From contig NZ_LFIJ01000001.1 of the NCBI RefSeq assembly GCF_001187555.1, positions 272,159-336,158 on the forward strand: a stretch of 64,000 nucleotides of DNA. Reading direction: 5' to 3'. The position numbers and the translations under genes were made by a program. A model generated the notes under the pieces. That model had not been told where the DNA came from and made no database searches. It saw only the letters and a program-made list of their open reading frames with translations. The stretch comes from Gilvimarinus polysaccharolyticus (GTDB lineage: Bacteria; Pseudomonadota; Gammaproteobacteria; Pseudomonadales; Cellvibrionaceae). Positions 49,408 to 60,970 of this stretch are shown in pieces (the first letter of the stretch is position 1; the number at the start of each line of letters is the position of its first letter).

Positions 49408-52400
49408 ATGGCAAGATTCTTTATTGATCGCCCCGTTTTTGCCTGGGTGATCTCAATTATTATTATGTTGGCGGGTGTTTTGGCTATCGAAACCTTGCCG
49501 ATCTCTCAATACCCTGATGTTGCGCCACCGGCGGTATCCATTCGCACTTCTTACCCTGGCGCATCGGCCAAGGTGGTCGAGGATTCAGTGGTACAGATTA
49601 TTGAGCAAAACCTAACGGGTATTGATAACGTTCAGTATTTGTCATCGACCAGCGATTCATCGGGAACGGGTGAGATTACCGTAACCTTTGATGCCGGTAC
49701 CGACCCTGATATTGCTCAAGTGCAAGTACAAAATAAATTGCAAGGGGCTATGCCTTTGTTACCGCAAGAAGTGCAGCAGCAGGGGATTCGCGTTACTAAA
49801 TCCTCGGCTGGCTTCTTAATGGTATTGGGCTTTGTCTCTAGCGATAGTAGTTTAGATAAGTATGACATTGCCGACTATGTGGCTGCGAATGTGAGTGAGC
49901 CTCTCAGCCGTGTCAATGGTGTGGGTAGTATCCAAATTTTTGGTTCGCAGTACGCGATGCGCATTTGGCTTAACGCCGATAAACTTGCCACCTACAAAAT
50001 GACAACTACCGATGTGGTTTCGGCGATTCGTGCGCAAAACGTGCAAATTGCCGCCGGTGAACTTGGCGGCGCGCCGGCATTACCAGGACAAGATATTAAC
50101 GCCAGTATTGTGGTGCAAACTCGCCTTGAAACACCTGATGAGTTTCGCCGTATTTTATTGCGAGTCAATGAAGATGGCTCGCAGGTACGATTGGGGGATT
50201 TGGCACGGGTTGAGCTTGGGGGTGAAAATTATCAATTTCAAACCGAATATAATGGCAAGTCCGCTACCGGTTTAGCGATCACTCTGGCCTCTGGTGCTAA
50301 CGCGCTAGAAACAGCCGAGAGCGTACGCGAGCGCATTGCCGAACTAAAACCCTTTTTTCCTGCCAGTTTAGAAGTGGCTTACCCTTTTGATACGACACCG
50401 TTCGTTAAGTTGTCGATCGAGGGCGTGGTACATACCCTAATAGAAGCCATTGTGTTGGTGTTTTTGGTGATGTATTTGTTCTTGCAGAACTTTCGCGCCA
50501 CCTTGATTCCAACCATTGCGGTACCTGTGGTGCTACTGGGAACATTTGCCATCTTGGAGGCGTTTGGCTATAGCATCAATACCTTAACTATGTTCGGCAT
50601 GGTATTGGCTATCGGGTTGTTGGTGGATGATGCCATTGTAGTGGTCGAGAATGTCGAGCGAGTTATGCACGAAGACAAACTCTCTCCGCGCGAGGCAACC
50701 CGTAAGTCTATGGGGCAAATTACCGGGGCATTGGTGGGTATCGCCTTGGTGTTGTCCGCGGTATTTGTACCGATGGCTTTCTTTGGCGGCTCCACCGGTG
50801 TTATCTATCGTCAGTTTTCCATTACCGTGGTATCGGCGATGACACTGTCGGTGATTGTTGCCTTAACACTGACGCCCGCATTGTGCGCGACATTGCTTAA
50901 GCCTGTTGACCCTGATCATCACCAAAAGCGTGGTTTTTTTGGTTGGTTTAACCGTTCATTTGATCGTTCGGCCGATGGTTATCAGCGCAGCGTTAGCCAT
51001 ATTGTTAAGCGTACCGGTCGTTACATGGCGATTTATGTGGCCATTGTGGTGGTGTTGGTGTTGTTGTTTGGTCGCTTGCCTGGCTCGTTCTTGCCGGATG
51101 AAGATCAGGGTATTATGTTTACCCAAATGACCTTGCCGGTTGGCTCTACTAAAGAGCGTTCGATAGAAGTTATGAACGATGTAGAGGAGTATTACTTAAG
51201 TCAGACCGATACGGTTGAATCTGTATTCTCAGTGATTGGTTTTAGTTTTAGCGGTCGAGGCCAAAATAATGGTATCGCGTTTGTAAAAATGAAAGATTGG
51301 TCTGAACGCACGGAGGAAGGTCAAGATGTTCAGTCTGTGGCCGGACGTGCTATGGGCTATTTTATGACGATAAAAGAGGCGATGGTTTTCGCCTTTGTAC
51401 CGCCCTCTATTATTCAGTTAGGTACGGCTACAGGTTTTAACTTACAGCTGAAAGATCTTGGCGGGGTAGGCCACGAAGCCTTAATGGATGCCCGAAATCA
51501 ATTGCTGGGTATGGCTGGACAAGAACAATCATTGATGGGTGTGCGCCCCAATGGTCAAGAAGATACACCGCAATTTAAACTCGATATTGATATGGAAAAA
51601 GCGTCGGCGCTTGGAGTGCCGATTAGCGAAATTAACAGTGTGTTCTCTACCGCGTGGGCCGCGTCTTACGTTAATGATTTTATCGATCAAAGTCGTATTA
51701 AGCGGGTATACGTACAAGGTGACGCCGAGTTTCGGATGATGCCAGATGACGTAGGTAGTTGGTATGTGCGTAATGCCAGTGGCGAGATGGTGCCGTTCTC
51801 TGCTTTCTCGACTGGACGTTGGGTATATGGATCGCCACGACTTGAGCGTTATAACGGTGTGTCGTCGGTTAACATTCAAGGGCAGGGCGCTCCAGGCGTT
51901 AGTTCGGGTGATGCGATGGACTTGATGGAACAGCTCGCCGCCAAGTTGCCTCCGGGTATCGGCTTTGAGTGGACCGGTATGTCACTGCAAGAACGTGAAT
52001 CGGGCGACCAAGCGCCAGCGCTTTATGCTCTTTCTATATTGGTGGTGTTCTTATGTCTGGCAGCGTTGTACGAGAGTTGGTCAGTGCCTATCTCTGTACT
52101 GCTGGTGATTCCGTTGGGGGTACTCGGGGCCGTGTTGTTTGCCATGAGTCGAGGCTTGTCTAACGATGTTTACTTTCAGGTGGGATTGTTGACGACGGTC
52201 GGCTTGTCGGCAAAAAATGCCATCCTTATTGTGGAGTTTGCTAAGTCACTGTATGAAGATGGACTGGGTTTGATTGAGGCGACTATTGAAGCGGTAAGAA
52301 TGCGCTTACGCCCGATTATTATGACCTCTCTGGCATTTGGCTTGGGCGTTACTCCGCTGTTTTTGGCGTCGGGCGCAGGCTCTGGTGCACAGAATGCCAT

Positions 52401-52536
52401 TGGTACGGCGGTATTAGGTGGTATCGTGTTTGCTACCTTCCTAGCTATATTCTTTGTGCCTTTGTTTTTTGTGGTAGTGTTTAAATTTGCTCACCGCTTG
52501 ACGGGCAATAAATCAGAAGTAAAAGCAGAGTCGTAA
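49408..52536 (+). CDS. RND multidrug efflux permease (AcrB/MexB type)
   Basis: A 1042-residue inner-membrane proton antiporter of the HAE-1 family. It starts [23 protein letters not shown], with twelve membrane segments and two large periplasmic loops. The proton-relay residues are present: Asp-Asp in [18 protein letters not shown] (TM4) and Lys in [17 protein letters not shown] (TM10). Substrate range is probably hydrophobic drugs, dyes or bile-like compounds by family precedent, not shown here. GAGGGAGAG precedes ATG 49408. A terminator follows. Controlled, by inference, by the upstream TetR protein. Confidence 0.96.
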   Translation: MARFFIDRPVFAWVISIIIMLAGVLAIETLPISQYPDVAPPAVSIRTSYPGASAKVVEDSVVQIIEQNLTGIDNVQYLSSTSDSSGTGEITVTFDAGTDPDIAQVQVQNKLQGAMPLLPQEVQQQGIRVTKSSAGFLMVLGFVSSDSSLDKYDIADYVAANVSEPLSRVNGVGSIQIFGSQYAMRIWLNADKLATYKMTTTDVVSAIRAQNVQIAAGELGGAPALPGQDINASIVVQTRLETPDEFRRILLRVNEDGSQVRLGDLARVELGGENYQFQTEYNGKSATGLAITLASGANALETAESVRERIAELKPFFPASLEVAYPFDTTPFVKLSIEGVVHTLIEAIVLVFLVMYLFLQNFRATLIPTIAVPVVLLGTFAILEAFGYSINTLTMFGMVLAIGLLVDDAIVVVENVERVMHEDKLSPREATRKSMGQITGALVGIALVLSAVFVPMAFFGGSTGVIYRQFSITVVSAMTLSVIVALTLTPALCATLLKPVDPDHHQKRGFFGWFNRSFDRSADGYQRSVSHIVKRTGRYMAIYVAIVVVLVLLFGRLPGSFLPDEDQGIMFTQMTLPVGSTKERSIEVMNDVEEYYLSQTDTVESVFSVIGFSFSGRGQNNGIAFVKMKDWSERTEEGQDVQSVAGRAMGYFMTIKEAMVFAFVPPSIIQLGTATGFNLQLKDLGGVGHEALMDARNQLLGMAGQEQSLMGVRPNGQEDTPQFKLDIDMEKASALGVPISEINSVFSTAWAASYVNDFIDQSRIKRVYVQGDAEFRMMPDDVGSWYVRNASGEMVPFSAFSTGRWVYGSPRLERYNGVSSVNIQGQGAPGVSSGDAMDLMEQLAAKLPPGIGFEWTGMSLQERESGDQAPALYALSILVVFLCLAALYESWSVPISVLLVIPLGVLGAVLFAMSRGLSNDVYFQVGLLTTVGLSAKNAILIVEFAKSLYEDGLGLIEATIEAVRMRLRPIIMTSLAFGLGVTPLFLASGAGSGAQNAIGTAVLGGIVFATFLAIFFVPLFFVVVFKFAHRLTGNKSEVKAES

Positions 52537-52558
52537 AGCTCTGTTGCAGAAAATAAAA

Positions 52559-52586
52559 ACGGCGACATTTGTGTCGCCGTTTTTTT
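52559..52586 (+). terminator. Intrinsic terminator after the RND operon
   Basis: ACGGCGACA (52559-52567) pairs with TGTCGCCGT (52572-52580) around loop TTTG, followed by T7. Preceding A-run also permits use by the convergent hybrid-kinase gene, which ends at 52617. Confidence 0.93.
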
Positions 52587-52616
52587 ATGTCTGGCAATTG
52601 GTGTTGCCTTGTACGA

Positions 52617-55600
52617 TTAGCTATTAATATTTAAATACTGTTGGAACTGAGCCGCTAAATTTTTATAGGCTTGAGTGAATTCTGCAAACTCGCTAGGAAT
52701 ATTATCCCAGCTCTTTTCTTTTGCACTGCGCTCAAGCTTGGCGGCACAAGCCTGTAAAACAGCGCCATGCAGCTGGCCGGCACTGCCCTTAATTGAGTGT
52801 GCAATAAGCACTAGCTGTTCTGAGTCTTGTTGTTGGTACGCATGTTGAGCCGATGCTAAATGGTTGGGTAGTTGCTGACAAAATAAATTAAGAACATTTT
52901 TCAGAATGTCATCCCGATTAAATAAACTGGTTAAGGCTTTAGCTTGATCCCAGATAACCGGTGCGGTGGTTTGGGTGAGAGCCTGCGGCAGAGATTGTTC
53001 GGTGTGAGTTCGCTCGGGAGTAATCCAGCGGTCGATTGCCAGCCATAATAATTGGGTCTCGATAGGTTTACTTAAGTAGTCATTCATACCCTCGCGTAAA
53101 CAGTGTTCGCGATCCCCTTCTATGGCATTTGCGGTTAAAGCGATAATAGGGATTCCCTGATTTTTCTTGCCCGCTTCGCCGGCGCGGATACGCCGCGTTG
53201 CTTCAAAACCATCCATCTCGGGCATCTGACAATCCATTAAAACTAAGTTGTAATCGCGATCTTTTTGAGTGTTCTTTAACGCATTAATAGCCTCTAAGCC
53301 GTTGCTGGCGTGATCAGCCTCAAGCTTTAACTCTTGTAGCATCAATAGGGCAACCTCTTGGTTAATAAGGTTGTCCTCTACTAATAAAATACGGGTGTGT
53401 TCAGGCCAAGTGTGATTTTCTTTAACCAGTGCGGCCTGAGTGTTGCCACTATTTGAATTGGAGGTCGTGAGCGCTCCGCCGTGATCGTTTACTGTTGTTA
53501 GTAGTTGCAATAACCCTCTGGTAGTGGTTGGTTTATACAGAATTTGATCGAAGTCGTGCTTCTCTGGCTCTTGATCTATACCACACATAAGTACAGTTTG
53601 ACGGAACGGCTTTGGCTTAGAATCTTGCGGTAGGGTTGGTAAGGTATGCTCATTGAATGTCCGATCGATAATGAGCAGATCGATCGGCTTGTTGTTTTTT
53701 AGGTGTTGCTGCTGACACAGGTGCAATGCAGCTGACTGAGTTGGCTCTGCATAAAACTTTGCGCCCCAGTCAGTAAGCTGCCGAGTTAGTGCGTTGATCA
53801 TATCGAGATTTTCACTGACTAAAACAATCTGGGTATTGCTTTTAGCAAGCGAAGGGGCGTTGTAAGTAGAGATTGTGCCGGTTTGTAATTGTACCGAGAA
53901 GCTAAAGCAACTGCCTTTGTTGGGGGTGCTGCTAGCATTGATCTCGCCCCCCATAAGAGTGCAGAGCTTTTTACAGATGGCAAGTCCTAAGCCGGTGCCT
54001 CCATACTGCCGGGTGGTGGAGGCATCCTCTTGAACAAAAGGCTCAAACAGAGAATTTATTTTGCTCTCTGAAATACCAATGCCGCTATCGCAAACGCTGG
54101 CGCTGAATTTAATGCCGGTATTGGTTTTTTTCGTGGCGCACTGAAGAATGATGTTGCCGCTAGGGGTAAACTTAATGGCATTACTTAGCAGGTTGGTTAG
54201 AACTTGTTTTAGCCGGCCGGCGTCACCTTTGACGTCACTGACGTTGACGTCGGTTAGATCGATAATAAATTCGAGTCCTTTCTCTTGCGCACGCAAAGCA
54301 AAAATATGGCTAAAGCCATCGATGACTTCGCGTAAATTAAAGTCGGTTGATTCTAATAAAAATTTACCGGCCTCGACTTTTGAAAAATCTAAAATGTCAT
54401 TGATAAGACTTAAGAGCGATTCGGCGCTTATTTTTGCAATGTTAATTTTATGCTGATCTTCCTCATTAATGTTAGACCTTTTAAGCATGTTTAACATGCC
54501 TAGTACACCGTTCATGGGGGTGCGTATCTCGTGGCTCATCATGGCGAGAAATTCACTTTTAGCCGCGGCAGCAGCAACGGCACTATTTTTAGCTTTTCTC
54601 AGTGACTCTTCGTTAATTTTACGCTCATGAATGTCTTGGAATGACCCGTACAAGCGGATGCATTTACCGTCAACAAGTTTTGCTGTTCCGGTTGTGCATA
54701 CCCAGCGCTCATTGCCTTTGGCGGTAATTATTTGTAATTCATCGCTCCATGATTCGCCGTCATTTATAGCTTTTTCAATGCGTTTTTGTATGAGTGTGCG
54801 GCTTCGTCCTTCTTTATAAAAGTTGATACCTTCAGTCATCAGCGGGGTGTAATCGTCCTCCACCTCATGAATGCTTCTGGTTATTTTTGACCAGTAAATC
54901 GTTTGCAGTACTGTGTCTACTTCCCATGCGCCAATATTTGCTTGCTCGCTCATAGATTCTAGCATTTGCTGTTGGCGTAACAGCCGATCTTCGTAGGCTT
55001 GTTGTTCGGTGATGTTTTCGGCTATCGACCAGATATATTGCCGGCCTTGATTGTCGCGTATAAACATACCATTTAAGCGTACCGGAACCTGGCTGCCGTC
55101 AGGGCGAATGAACTCTGTTTTGTAGGGGCCGTAACGGCCAGTTTTAAGCAGTGTTTGTTGTTTTTGATCGCTATTTGCCTGGCTTGGGGGCGTTAGAGGT
55201 TTAGTTGGCAAGGTTTTTATATTTTGTGCTTTACAACCGTTTAACGCGAGCATCGCGGAGTTGGCTTTTAGGCACAGCCCAGTTTGGGCATCGATTAACG
55301 AGATGCCTAATGGCGATAAATCAAACAGCGCTTGTAGTTGTTGTTGTTGCTCACGGCGCTTTTGTTGTAAGTAGATAATCCATAGGGTTGGCAGTAGAGT
55401 AATAATAATAAGTAACGCCGTAGCGTAGCGTATTAGTGGGGCGTTATCGGCGTTTTTAGGCCAGCCGGCTTTGGGTTTTGCGGCTATTTCCCAATAACCT
55501 CCGGGCAGCTCGACTTTGGTTATTACTGATGCAGCGGTTTGGTTAAACAGTGCCGGGTTACCGTAAAATACATCACCTTTACTGCCAAGACCGTCTTTGC

Positions 55601-56273
55601 CACGAATAGCAATATCCAGTGTCTCACTCGCTTGTAGTAGACCACTGGCTTGGTAGTATTTGTCTAGATCAATGACCGCGGAAATTAATCCCCAAAGTCT
55701 TTTATCTCCAGCGGGGGTATCAATAATAACCGGAATTCGGCCGATTAAGCCCTGTCCGCCTTGCATTAGATCTATTGGCCCAGCAACTGTCATACGGCCA
55801 GTTTCGAGCGCCTGTAGCGCGGCTTTTGTCTGTCCTTTTTGGGTGCGGTAATTTAGCCCTAGAGCCGCGCGATTGTCTTCGAGAGGGTAGATAAGTTTAA
55901 TCACAAGGTTGGGAGCTGCGCCAATATTACGCAGTAGAGTCTGCCCAGAAAATAAGTGTTTGGCGTATTGCGCGTACGTGTCTTGGTCGATATCGGGGTT
56001 AATTTGTAGGGTGGGGATGAGTCCCTGAGCCGCAAGGAGGTTGCCGGTTAGGTTGCCTTCTAGCTTGGCTCTTACTAAACCTAAAGCGTCTTGTACTTGG
56101 TCGCGCTGCTGCAGAATGTAATTTTGGTTGTTGAGATTGCCAACGTAATAACCGCCCGTCGCAATAGAGGCGATAATAACGAGCGTAGCCAATAGATAGG
56201 GAATTTGCCCTCGAAGATGCAATCCGCGTAATTCTGGCTGAAAAGCTGTACTTTTGGTCTGCGCCTGGTGCAT
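52617..56273 (-). CDS. CHASE-PAS-PAS hybrid sensor kinase with REC and Hpt domains
   Basis: A 1218-residue BarA-like hybrid kinase in the inner membrane. Order: membrane segment (about 27-47), periplasmic CHASE-type domain (about 70-275; [10 protein letters not shown] and [16 protein letters not shown] stretches), membrane segment (about 283-303), two PAS domains (about 320-425 and 440-560), HisKA with His581 in [10 protein letters not shown], HATPase with [19 protein letters not shown] and GTGLGL, a first receiver (about 800-915) that keeps the phospho-acceptor-type Asp in LLIID and a Lys but has SEN in place of the acidic pair, a second intact receiver with Asp1014, and an Hpt domain with His1159 in AHSIKGSAG. 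There is no adjacent response-regulator gene, so its partner is elsewhere. No obvious ribosome site before ATG 56273. Confidence 0.92.
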   Translation of the reverse strand: MHQAQTKSTAFQPELRGLHLRGQIPYLLATLVIIASIATGGYYVGNLNNQNYILQQRDQVQDALGLVRAKLEGNLTGNLLAAQGLIPTLQINPDIDQDTYAQYAKHLFSGQTLLRNIGAAPNLVIKLIYPLEDNRAALGLNYRTQKGQTKAALQALETGRMTVAGPIDLMQGGQGLIGRIPVIIDTPAGDKRLWGLISAVIDLDKYYQASGLLQASETLDIAIRGKDGLGSKGDVFYGNPALFNQTAASVITKVELPGGYWEIAAKPKAGWPKNADNAPLIRYATALLIIITLLPTLWIIYLQQKRREQQQQLQALFDLSPLGISLIDAQTGLCLKANSAMLALNGCKAQNIKTLPTKPLTPPSQANSDQKQQTLLKTGRYGPYKTEFIRPDGSQVPVRLNGMFIRDNQGRQYIWSIAENITEQQAYEDRLLRQQQMLESMSEQANIGAWEVDTVLQTIYWSKITRSIHEVEDDYTPLMTEGINFYKEGRSRTLIQKRIEKAINDGESWSDELQIITAKGNERWVCTTGTAKLVDGKCIRLYGSFQDIHERKINEESLRKAKNSAVAAAAAKSEFLAMMSHEIRTPMNGVLGMLNMLKRSNINEEDQHKINIAKISAESLLSLINDILDFSKVEAGKFLLESTDFNLREVIDGFSHIFALRAQEKGLEFIIDLTDVNVSDVKGDAGRLKQVLTNLLSNAIKFTPSGNIILQCATKKTNTGIKFSASVCDSGIGISESKINSLFEPFVQEDASTTRQYGGTGLGLAICKKLCTLMGGEINASSTPNKGSCFSFSVQLQTGTISTYNAPSLAKSNTQIVLVSENLDMINALTRQLTDWGAKFYAEPTQSAALHLCQQQHLKNNKPIDLLIIDRTFNEHTLPTLPQDSKPKPFRQTVLMCGIDQEPEKHDFDQILYKPTTTRGLLQLLTTVNDHGGALTTSNSNSGNTQAALVKENHTWPEHTRILLVEDNLINQEVALLMLQELKLEADHASNGLEAINALKNTQKDRDYNLVLMDCQMPEMDGFEATRRIRAGEAGKKNQGIPIIALTANAIEGDREHCLREGMNDYLSKPIETQLLWLAIDRWITPERTHTEQSLPQALTQTTAPVIWDQAKALTSLFNRDDILKNVLNLFCQQLPNHLASAQHAYQQQDSEQLVLIAHSIKGSAGQLHGAVLQACAAKLERSAKEKSWDNIPSEFAEFTQAYKNLAAQFQQYLNINS

Positions 56274-56414
56274 GTGTTCTCCGTAACTCGGCCTAAGCTT
56301 TAAGCTTACAGCAACTATAACGGAAATACCTGTTAACCGGCAGTGGTGGTTTTAGTGGGATATGATTGGATGGCTTAGCGGCCAGTTTGTTATATCAATG
56401 GGCTTATGGCCCAT

Positions 56415-56443
56415 AAAAAAGGCCGGTCGCAAAGCGGCCGGCC
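56415..56443 (-). terminator. Intrinsic terminator after pulA
   Basis: On the minus strand a 10-bp stem (56434-56443 with 56421-56430, one G-T pair) with a 3-base loop is followed by T6 (56415-56420 as A on the plus strand). It lies 27 bp after the pullulanase stop codon. Confidence 0.88.
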
Positions 56444-56469
56444 GGAGAGGTTAAAGCTTATAAAGCCAA

Positions 56470-59400
56470 TTAATCTGCCAGTACAAACACGGCGGTAGTT
56501 AATGCCGGTACGGTTAATTGATTCGCCGTAACGCTGGCACTGGCGGTAACGGCATCGGCGGAGTTTTGTTGGATAGGGTGCAATTGCCAGTCGCCGTCGA
56601 TGGGGCTGGCAATAACTTGCTCGGTATTGCTGGGGTTAAACACTACCACTACGTTGGCGTATTGGTTGTCCAGTTCTTGGTGGTCACTTAGGCTCATGAC
56701 GATAAGGCCCGGCACTTGGTTGGGGCCGGTGTTGTGAAACGCTAAGTTCGACTCGACTTGTGCGGCCGTGGTTAGACGAAACAGCGGTGAGCTGTGACGA
56801 ATGGCTAACCACTCTTTAAACACTGATTGGGCTAGGGCAATATCAGCGGCATCTGGGTTGGCGTTGGCATCGGCAATAATCTGACCAATCAGGTTATAGT
56901 TGGCGCTGTCTTTGTCCTCCCGTGGCAAGCCAACATTCCAGTTGTTACTCTGGCCGGTAAAGTCGACGCGATTAAACCAATCGCCCGAGTCGTAGCTGTC
57001 GCGCTCCATCGATTTAGAGCGCAGCAAATCAACCCCCATATGAATAAACGGAATACCCTGCGCCAGCATCGGCACACTGAGCGAGAAGTTATGCATCCGC
57101 GCGCGCTCGGTGCTGCTCATATCGCTGGCGGCTTTGTACATTAAGTTATCCCACAGGGTTTGATTGTCGTGCTTAGAGATGTAATTAATGCTTTCTTGTG
57201 GGTCGGCGGTGTAGCCGGCTTTTAAATCAAAGTAGGGGACTTCGCCACCGGTCACTTGATTGCCGTTGCGATCGGTTAGCGGGTAACTGCTAAGGCTGCC
57301 GGCTAAGTTTACGCGCAGGCGATCGGTTAAGCCTATTAAGTTGTCCGCTTCGCTATCCGCGCCTGAGTTGAAGTTGTTGGGGTAGTAGTACAAACCGCTG
57401 CCGTAACCTTGGTTGGCACGCAAGCTATCGCCACCATCAAAGGGCGCACCACCGCGCACGGCATCGCGGATGCGATCATTAAAACTGCCCACGCCGGTGC
57501 CGGCCATATTCACTTGAATGGCGTTGACACCGCGGCGATTGCTGATGACTTCGCCAAAGTTCCAGCCTTCGCCGTAAAAATAAGAGTCGGGGTCAACGGC
57601 TTTAACGGCATCTTGTGCGGCGATAATATTGCGACGCATATGGTGGCCCATTAAATCAAACCGGAAACCATCGATTTTATAATCACGCGCCCATACCACC
57701 AGTGAGTCGATCATGAGTTTTTCCATCATGTCGTGTTCGCTGGCAGTGTTGTCGCAACAGCTAGAAGTTTCTACCGCGCCGGACAGTTCATTGCGGCGAT
57801 GGTAGTAACCGGGCACCAGTTTATCCAGCACTGATTTGTCCCATAGGCCCGAGGAGTTGGTGTGGTTGTACACCACATCCATCACCACCCGTAGGTTTAG
57901 CTCGTGCAGGGCTTGAACCATGGCGCGAAACTCGCGGATGGCCGTAAAATCGTCGTTGCTGGTGGCGTAGCTGCCCTCGGGGGCGGTGTAGTGGTAAGGG
58001 TCGTACCCCCAGTTGAATGAATCAAGGCCGCGCAGCTCACCCACTAACGCTTGGGCAGCGGTACTGGCTGGGTCAAATTCGGCCAATACAGCCGCTAACG
58101 TTTTACTGTTATCGGCGTTGCCGCAGACGCTGGCACTGGCGTTTAGGGCACATAAATCGGCTACTGTATCGCTAATATCAACGCGCTTGCTTGGGTCTTC
58201 ATTGACGGTGGCGATATCAAAGGTTGGCAGTAAATGAATCGTGTTAAGGCCTGCCTGTTGCAGCTCGGTTAAATGTTTAACCGGTGCGCTGTCGGTGTCG
58301 GTAAAGGCTAAATATTTACCTCTATGGGCTGCTGGGGTACTGGTATCTAACGCCGAAAAGTCACGAATATGCACTTCGTAAATCACGCTGTCTTCTGGGG
58401 CGGCTAACGCCGGTACCGTGTGGCCACTCCAGCTGGCTGAGTAAGTATCGGCGCGATTTAAATCAACCACTTGAGTGAGGCTGCCGTTTTGCGACAGATT
58501 AAGTGCGTAAGGATCGGTAGTGGTAACACGCTCGATTTGATCGCTTAAATAGTGGTACACATCGGCTTGGTAGCGGTAGTACTCGCCGTGCATATCGCGA
58601 TTGACTACGGTGCTCCAAACGCCTTTAGCGCTGCGAGTTAACGCAAACTCACTGGTGGGGGTTGTCGTGTTGGCGGTGGCAAAGGTTTGCAGGGTGACCG
58701 CTTGCGCGGTGGGTGCCCAAACCGCAAAGTGAGTTTTGCCGTTAATAGTGTGTGCACCTAATGCATCATCGGTGGCGTAGTATGCATCCAGCGCCCCTTG
58801 GATCTGTACGCTGGTCGCTTTAATTAATGTGCCATCTGCATCTAACGCAGCGGCGACTAACTCGCCCGCAAGAACAGTGTCTATGGCGAGCTCGGCGGTG
58901 GGGATTTGCCAAGCGCTCCAATTGGCCAAGTGTGGAAACTTCTCGGCGCTGGCGCTGCTGATGGTCGCGCTGGTTAAGGAAATGGCGGAGCCTCCGCTAA
59001 TAGCGCCATCGGTTAAGCTAATGGCGCCGCTGGGGTCACTGAACAATTGCACCTGAGCGGTATCTTCAGGTGTGTCCCACAGTAAGGTGTTGCTATCTAC
59101 CCAATGGGCGGCGTAGCCACTTAGGGTGGCTTGGGCGGGGCCGGCTTCACCGCTGTAGGTAATGGCACTGCTGCCGTGTTGGGTAAAGGCAATATTGCCT
59201 TGGGTTAAATCCATCACCGCATCGGCATCGCCAAGGGCTTTGTCGTCGGCGTTGTGCACAATAAAATTAAAGCAGCCGCCAGGCTGATTTAAATCGAGAA
59301 TGTAAAATGCCCCGCGCTCTGAGTCGATTCCGTCGGGTTGTTTGGGGGCATCCCAGGTCACGCCGTTAAAACTGTTATCCGCCAGTGCGTTGCAGTCGCC

Positions 59401-60033
59401 GCCGTTCCAGAGGTGTAAGCCCCAGCCGTCGTACTCGGTATCGCTGCGCTTATAAAAAATAGCGGCTTGGCTATCGCTTAGGGTAAATGGCAGCGGAGTT
59501 TCATTGCTGGGATCTAAAGGATATTCAATATTGGCCGCGCCGTGTTGTGTTAGGGCAATAGCGCCACGGCTTAAATCAAACATGGCGTCGGCATCGCCCA
59601 AGGCTTTGTCGTCGCCTTTATGGACAATAAAATTAATGCAGCCACCGTCAGCGGCTGGAGCGTTTAAATCCAGCAGGTAGTAAGCGCCATAAGTGTCATC
59701 GATACCGTCGGCGGGCAAGGGGGCATCCCAAGTAATGGCAGCGGTGCTGGCATCGGCTAAGGCGCCACAGCTGTCATTGTTCCATAGGTGCAGCCCCCAG
59801 CCGTCGTACGCACCGTCGTCGCGGCGATAAAAGACAATGGCTTGATCATCTTTTAGGGTAACGGGTAGGGCAAAACTGGGCAGGCTGCTGGAGCTAGATT
59901 GACTGCTGCTGGAGCCGACCGATGAACTGGAGGCTGAGCTGGAGGTTGCCGGTGGGGTATCTGAGCCACCACCGCCGCCACAGGCGACGAGAACGGCAGA
60001 ACTTAATAAACACGATAGGGTTAGGCGACGCAT
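56470..60033 (-). CDS. pulA: Pullulanase lipoprotein with tandem CBM41 domains (GH13)
   Basis: A 1187-residue cell-surface or periplasmic type I pullulanase hydrolysing alpha-1,6 bonds in pullulan and branched alpha-glucans. Lipoprotein signal with lipobox LVAC (Cys near residue 18), a GGGGG stretch and a serine-rich linker (residues 30-50), then two CBM41 domains in tandem (about 55-165 and 180-290; both contain YDGWGLHLWN and CFNFIVH-like or CINFIVH blocks and end KALGDADA). A CBM48-type region (about 415-520) precedes the catalytic barrel: VVMDVVYNHTN, nucleophile Asp793 in GFRFDLMGHH, acid/base Glu822 in YFYGEGWNFGE, and YISKHDNQTLWD. AGAGG lies before ATG 60033. Paired ATACGTAT sites are upstream. 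No other maltodextrin gene is nearby. Confidence 0.95.
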   Translation of the reverse strand: MRRLTLSCLLSSAVLVACGGGGGSDTPPATSSSASSSSVGSSSSQSSSSSLPSFALPVTLKDDQAIVFYRRDDGAYDGWGLHLWNNDSCGALADASTAAITWDAPLPADGIDDTYGAYYLLDLNAPAADGGCINFIVHKGDDKALGDADAMFDLSRGAIALTQHGAANIEYPLDPSNETPLPFTLSDSQAAIFYKRSDTEYDGWGLHLWNGGDCNALADNSFNGVTWDAPKQPDGIDSERGAFYILDLNQPGGCFNFIVHNADDKALGDADAVMDLTQGNIAFTQHGSSAITYSGEAGPAQATLSGYAAHWVDSNTLLWDTPEDTAQVQLFSDPSGAISLTDGAISGGSAISLTSATISSASAEKFPHLANWSAWQIPTAELAIDTVLAGELVAAALDADGTLIKATSVQIQGALDAYYATDDALGAHTINGKTHFAVWAPTAQAVTLQTFATANTTTPTSEFALTRSAKGVWSTVVNRDMHGEYYRYQADVYHYLSDQIERVTTTDPYALNLSQNGSLTQVVDLNRADTYSASWSGHTVPALAAPEDSVIYEVHIRDFSALDTSTPAAHRGKYLAFTDTDSAPVKHLTELQQAGLNTIHLLPTFDIATVNEDPSKRVDISDTVADLCALNASASVCGNADNSKTLAAVLAEFDPASTAAQALVGELRGLDSFNWGYDPYHYTAPEGSYATSNDDFTAIREFRAMVQALHELNLRVVMDVVYNHTNSSGLWDKSVLDKLVPGYYHRRNELSGAVETSSCCDNTASEHDMMEKLMIDSLVVWARDYKIDGFRFDLMGHHMRRNIIAAQDAVKAVDPDSYFYGEGWNFGEVISNRRGVNAIQVNMAGTGVGSFNDRIRDAVRGGAPFDGGDSLRANQGYGSGLYYYPNNFNSGADSEADNLIGLTDRLRVNLAGSLSSYPLTDRNGNQVTGGEVPYFDLKAGYTADPQESINYISKHDNQTLWDNLMYKAASDMSSTERARMHNFSLSVPMLAQGIPFIHMGVDLLRSKSMERDSYDSGDWFNRVDFTGQSNNWNVGLPREDKDSANYNLIGQIIADANANPDAADIALAQSVFKEWLAIRHSSPLFRLTTAAQVESNLAFHNTGPNQVPGLIVMSLSDHQELDNQYANVVVVFNPSNTEQVIASPIDGDWQLHPIQQNSADAVTASASVTANQLTVPALTTAVFVLAD

Positions 60034-60153
60034 GGTTAACCTCTTGCTGATATTATGATTATTGGTAGGCCTGTTGGCGACTGACTAAAGAACGGCAGGC
60101 CAAACGTTTGTTATCAGCAGGAGAGTACGATAGCGGGAGAGGGGGGAGAAACT

Positions 60154-60186
60154 GCATACGTATACATAGGGGATGAATACGTATGC
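60154..60186 (-). promoter_or_regulatory. Paired palindromic sites upstream of pulA
   Basis: GCATACGTAT (60154-60163) and ATACGTATGC (60177-60186) are a perfect 10-bp inverted repeat. Each arm also contains the self-palindrome ATACGTAT, the two copies being 21 bp apart, about two helical turns. The spacer holds GGGGATGA, which resembles a MalT box but is a short match. Sited 121-153 bp upstream of the pulA start, this is a probable operator for a carbohydrate-responsive regulator. Confidence 0.55.
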
Positions 60187-60208
60187 AATATTTTTACTTG
60201 CTGGACAT

Positions 60209-60970
60209 TTAAGGTTTAAGTTTGTAACCGGTGCTAAATACCCAGGTGATGGCGGCAATACAGATGGCCATAAATAGCGCGATCATGCCTAAGCTAACGC
60301 CTACATGGACATCGGCGCTGCCGTAAAAGCTCCAGCGAAAGCCACTGACTAAATACACCACAGGGTTTAATAAAGTTACTTTTTGCCAAAACTCGGGCAG
60401 CATTGTAATTGAATAAAAAGTACCGCCTAAAAATGTTAGTGGTGCAATTACCATCATTGGAATAATTTGCAGCTGCTCAAAGCTATTTGCCCACAGGCCG
60501 ATTAAAAACCCCAGCAAGCTAAATGTTAAGGCCGTTAATATTAAAAACATCAGCATCCACAGCGGATGCATAATTGAGTAGTCGACAAACAAGCGAGCGG
60601 TGAGCAAAATAATAAGCCCTAAAATAACCGATTTAGTGGCCGCCGCACCAACATAACCTATGACGATCTCGGCGCCCGATACCGGTGCCGATAATATCTC
60701 GTAAATACTACCGGTAAATTTGGGCATGTAAATTCCAAACGAGGCATTCGATGTGCTCTCGGTTAAAATGGTGAGCATTAATAAACCCGGTACAATAAAC
60801 GCGCCGTAGCTAATGCCATCGATCTCGACAATGCGCGAACCAATGGCCGAGCCAAACACTATAAAGTACAGCGAGGTTGACAGCACCGGTGACGCAATCG
60901 ACTGCATTATGGTGCGCCAAGCCCGGGCGAGTTCGTAACAGTAAATGGCTTTAATACCGTAATGGTTCAT
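60209..60970 (-). CDS. ABC-2 type transporter permease (YadH-like)
   Basis: A 253-residue inner-membrane protein with six hydrophobic segments and the ABC-2 permease signature [37 protein letters not shown] near the C-terminus. It resembles E. coli YadH, whose substrate is unknown. The start ATG 60970 overlaps the end of the ATPase gene by 4 bp, so the two are co-translated. The operon has no third gene, consistent with a simple two-component exporter; a polysaccharide, lipid or drug substrate cannot be told apart here. Confidence 0.92.
   Translation of the reverse strand: MNHYGIKAIYCYELARAWRTIMQSIASPVLSTSLYFIVFGSAIGSRIVEIDGISYGAFIVPGLLMLTILTESTSNASFGIYMPKFTGSIYEILSAPVSGAEIVIGYVGAAATKSVILGLIILLTARLFVDYSIMHPLWMLMFLILTALTFSLLGFLIGLWANSFEQLQIIPMMVIAPLTFLGGTFYSITMLPEFWQKVTLLNPVVYLVSGFRWSFYGSADVHVGVSLGMIALFMAICIAAITWVFSTGYKLKP

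Noticed and set aside
60169..60176. GGGGATGA as a MalT box
   Set aside because: It is a short match and a single copy; MalT normally uses arrays of sites, and no malT or mal gene is near. Mentioned only as part of the operator description.
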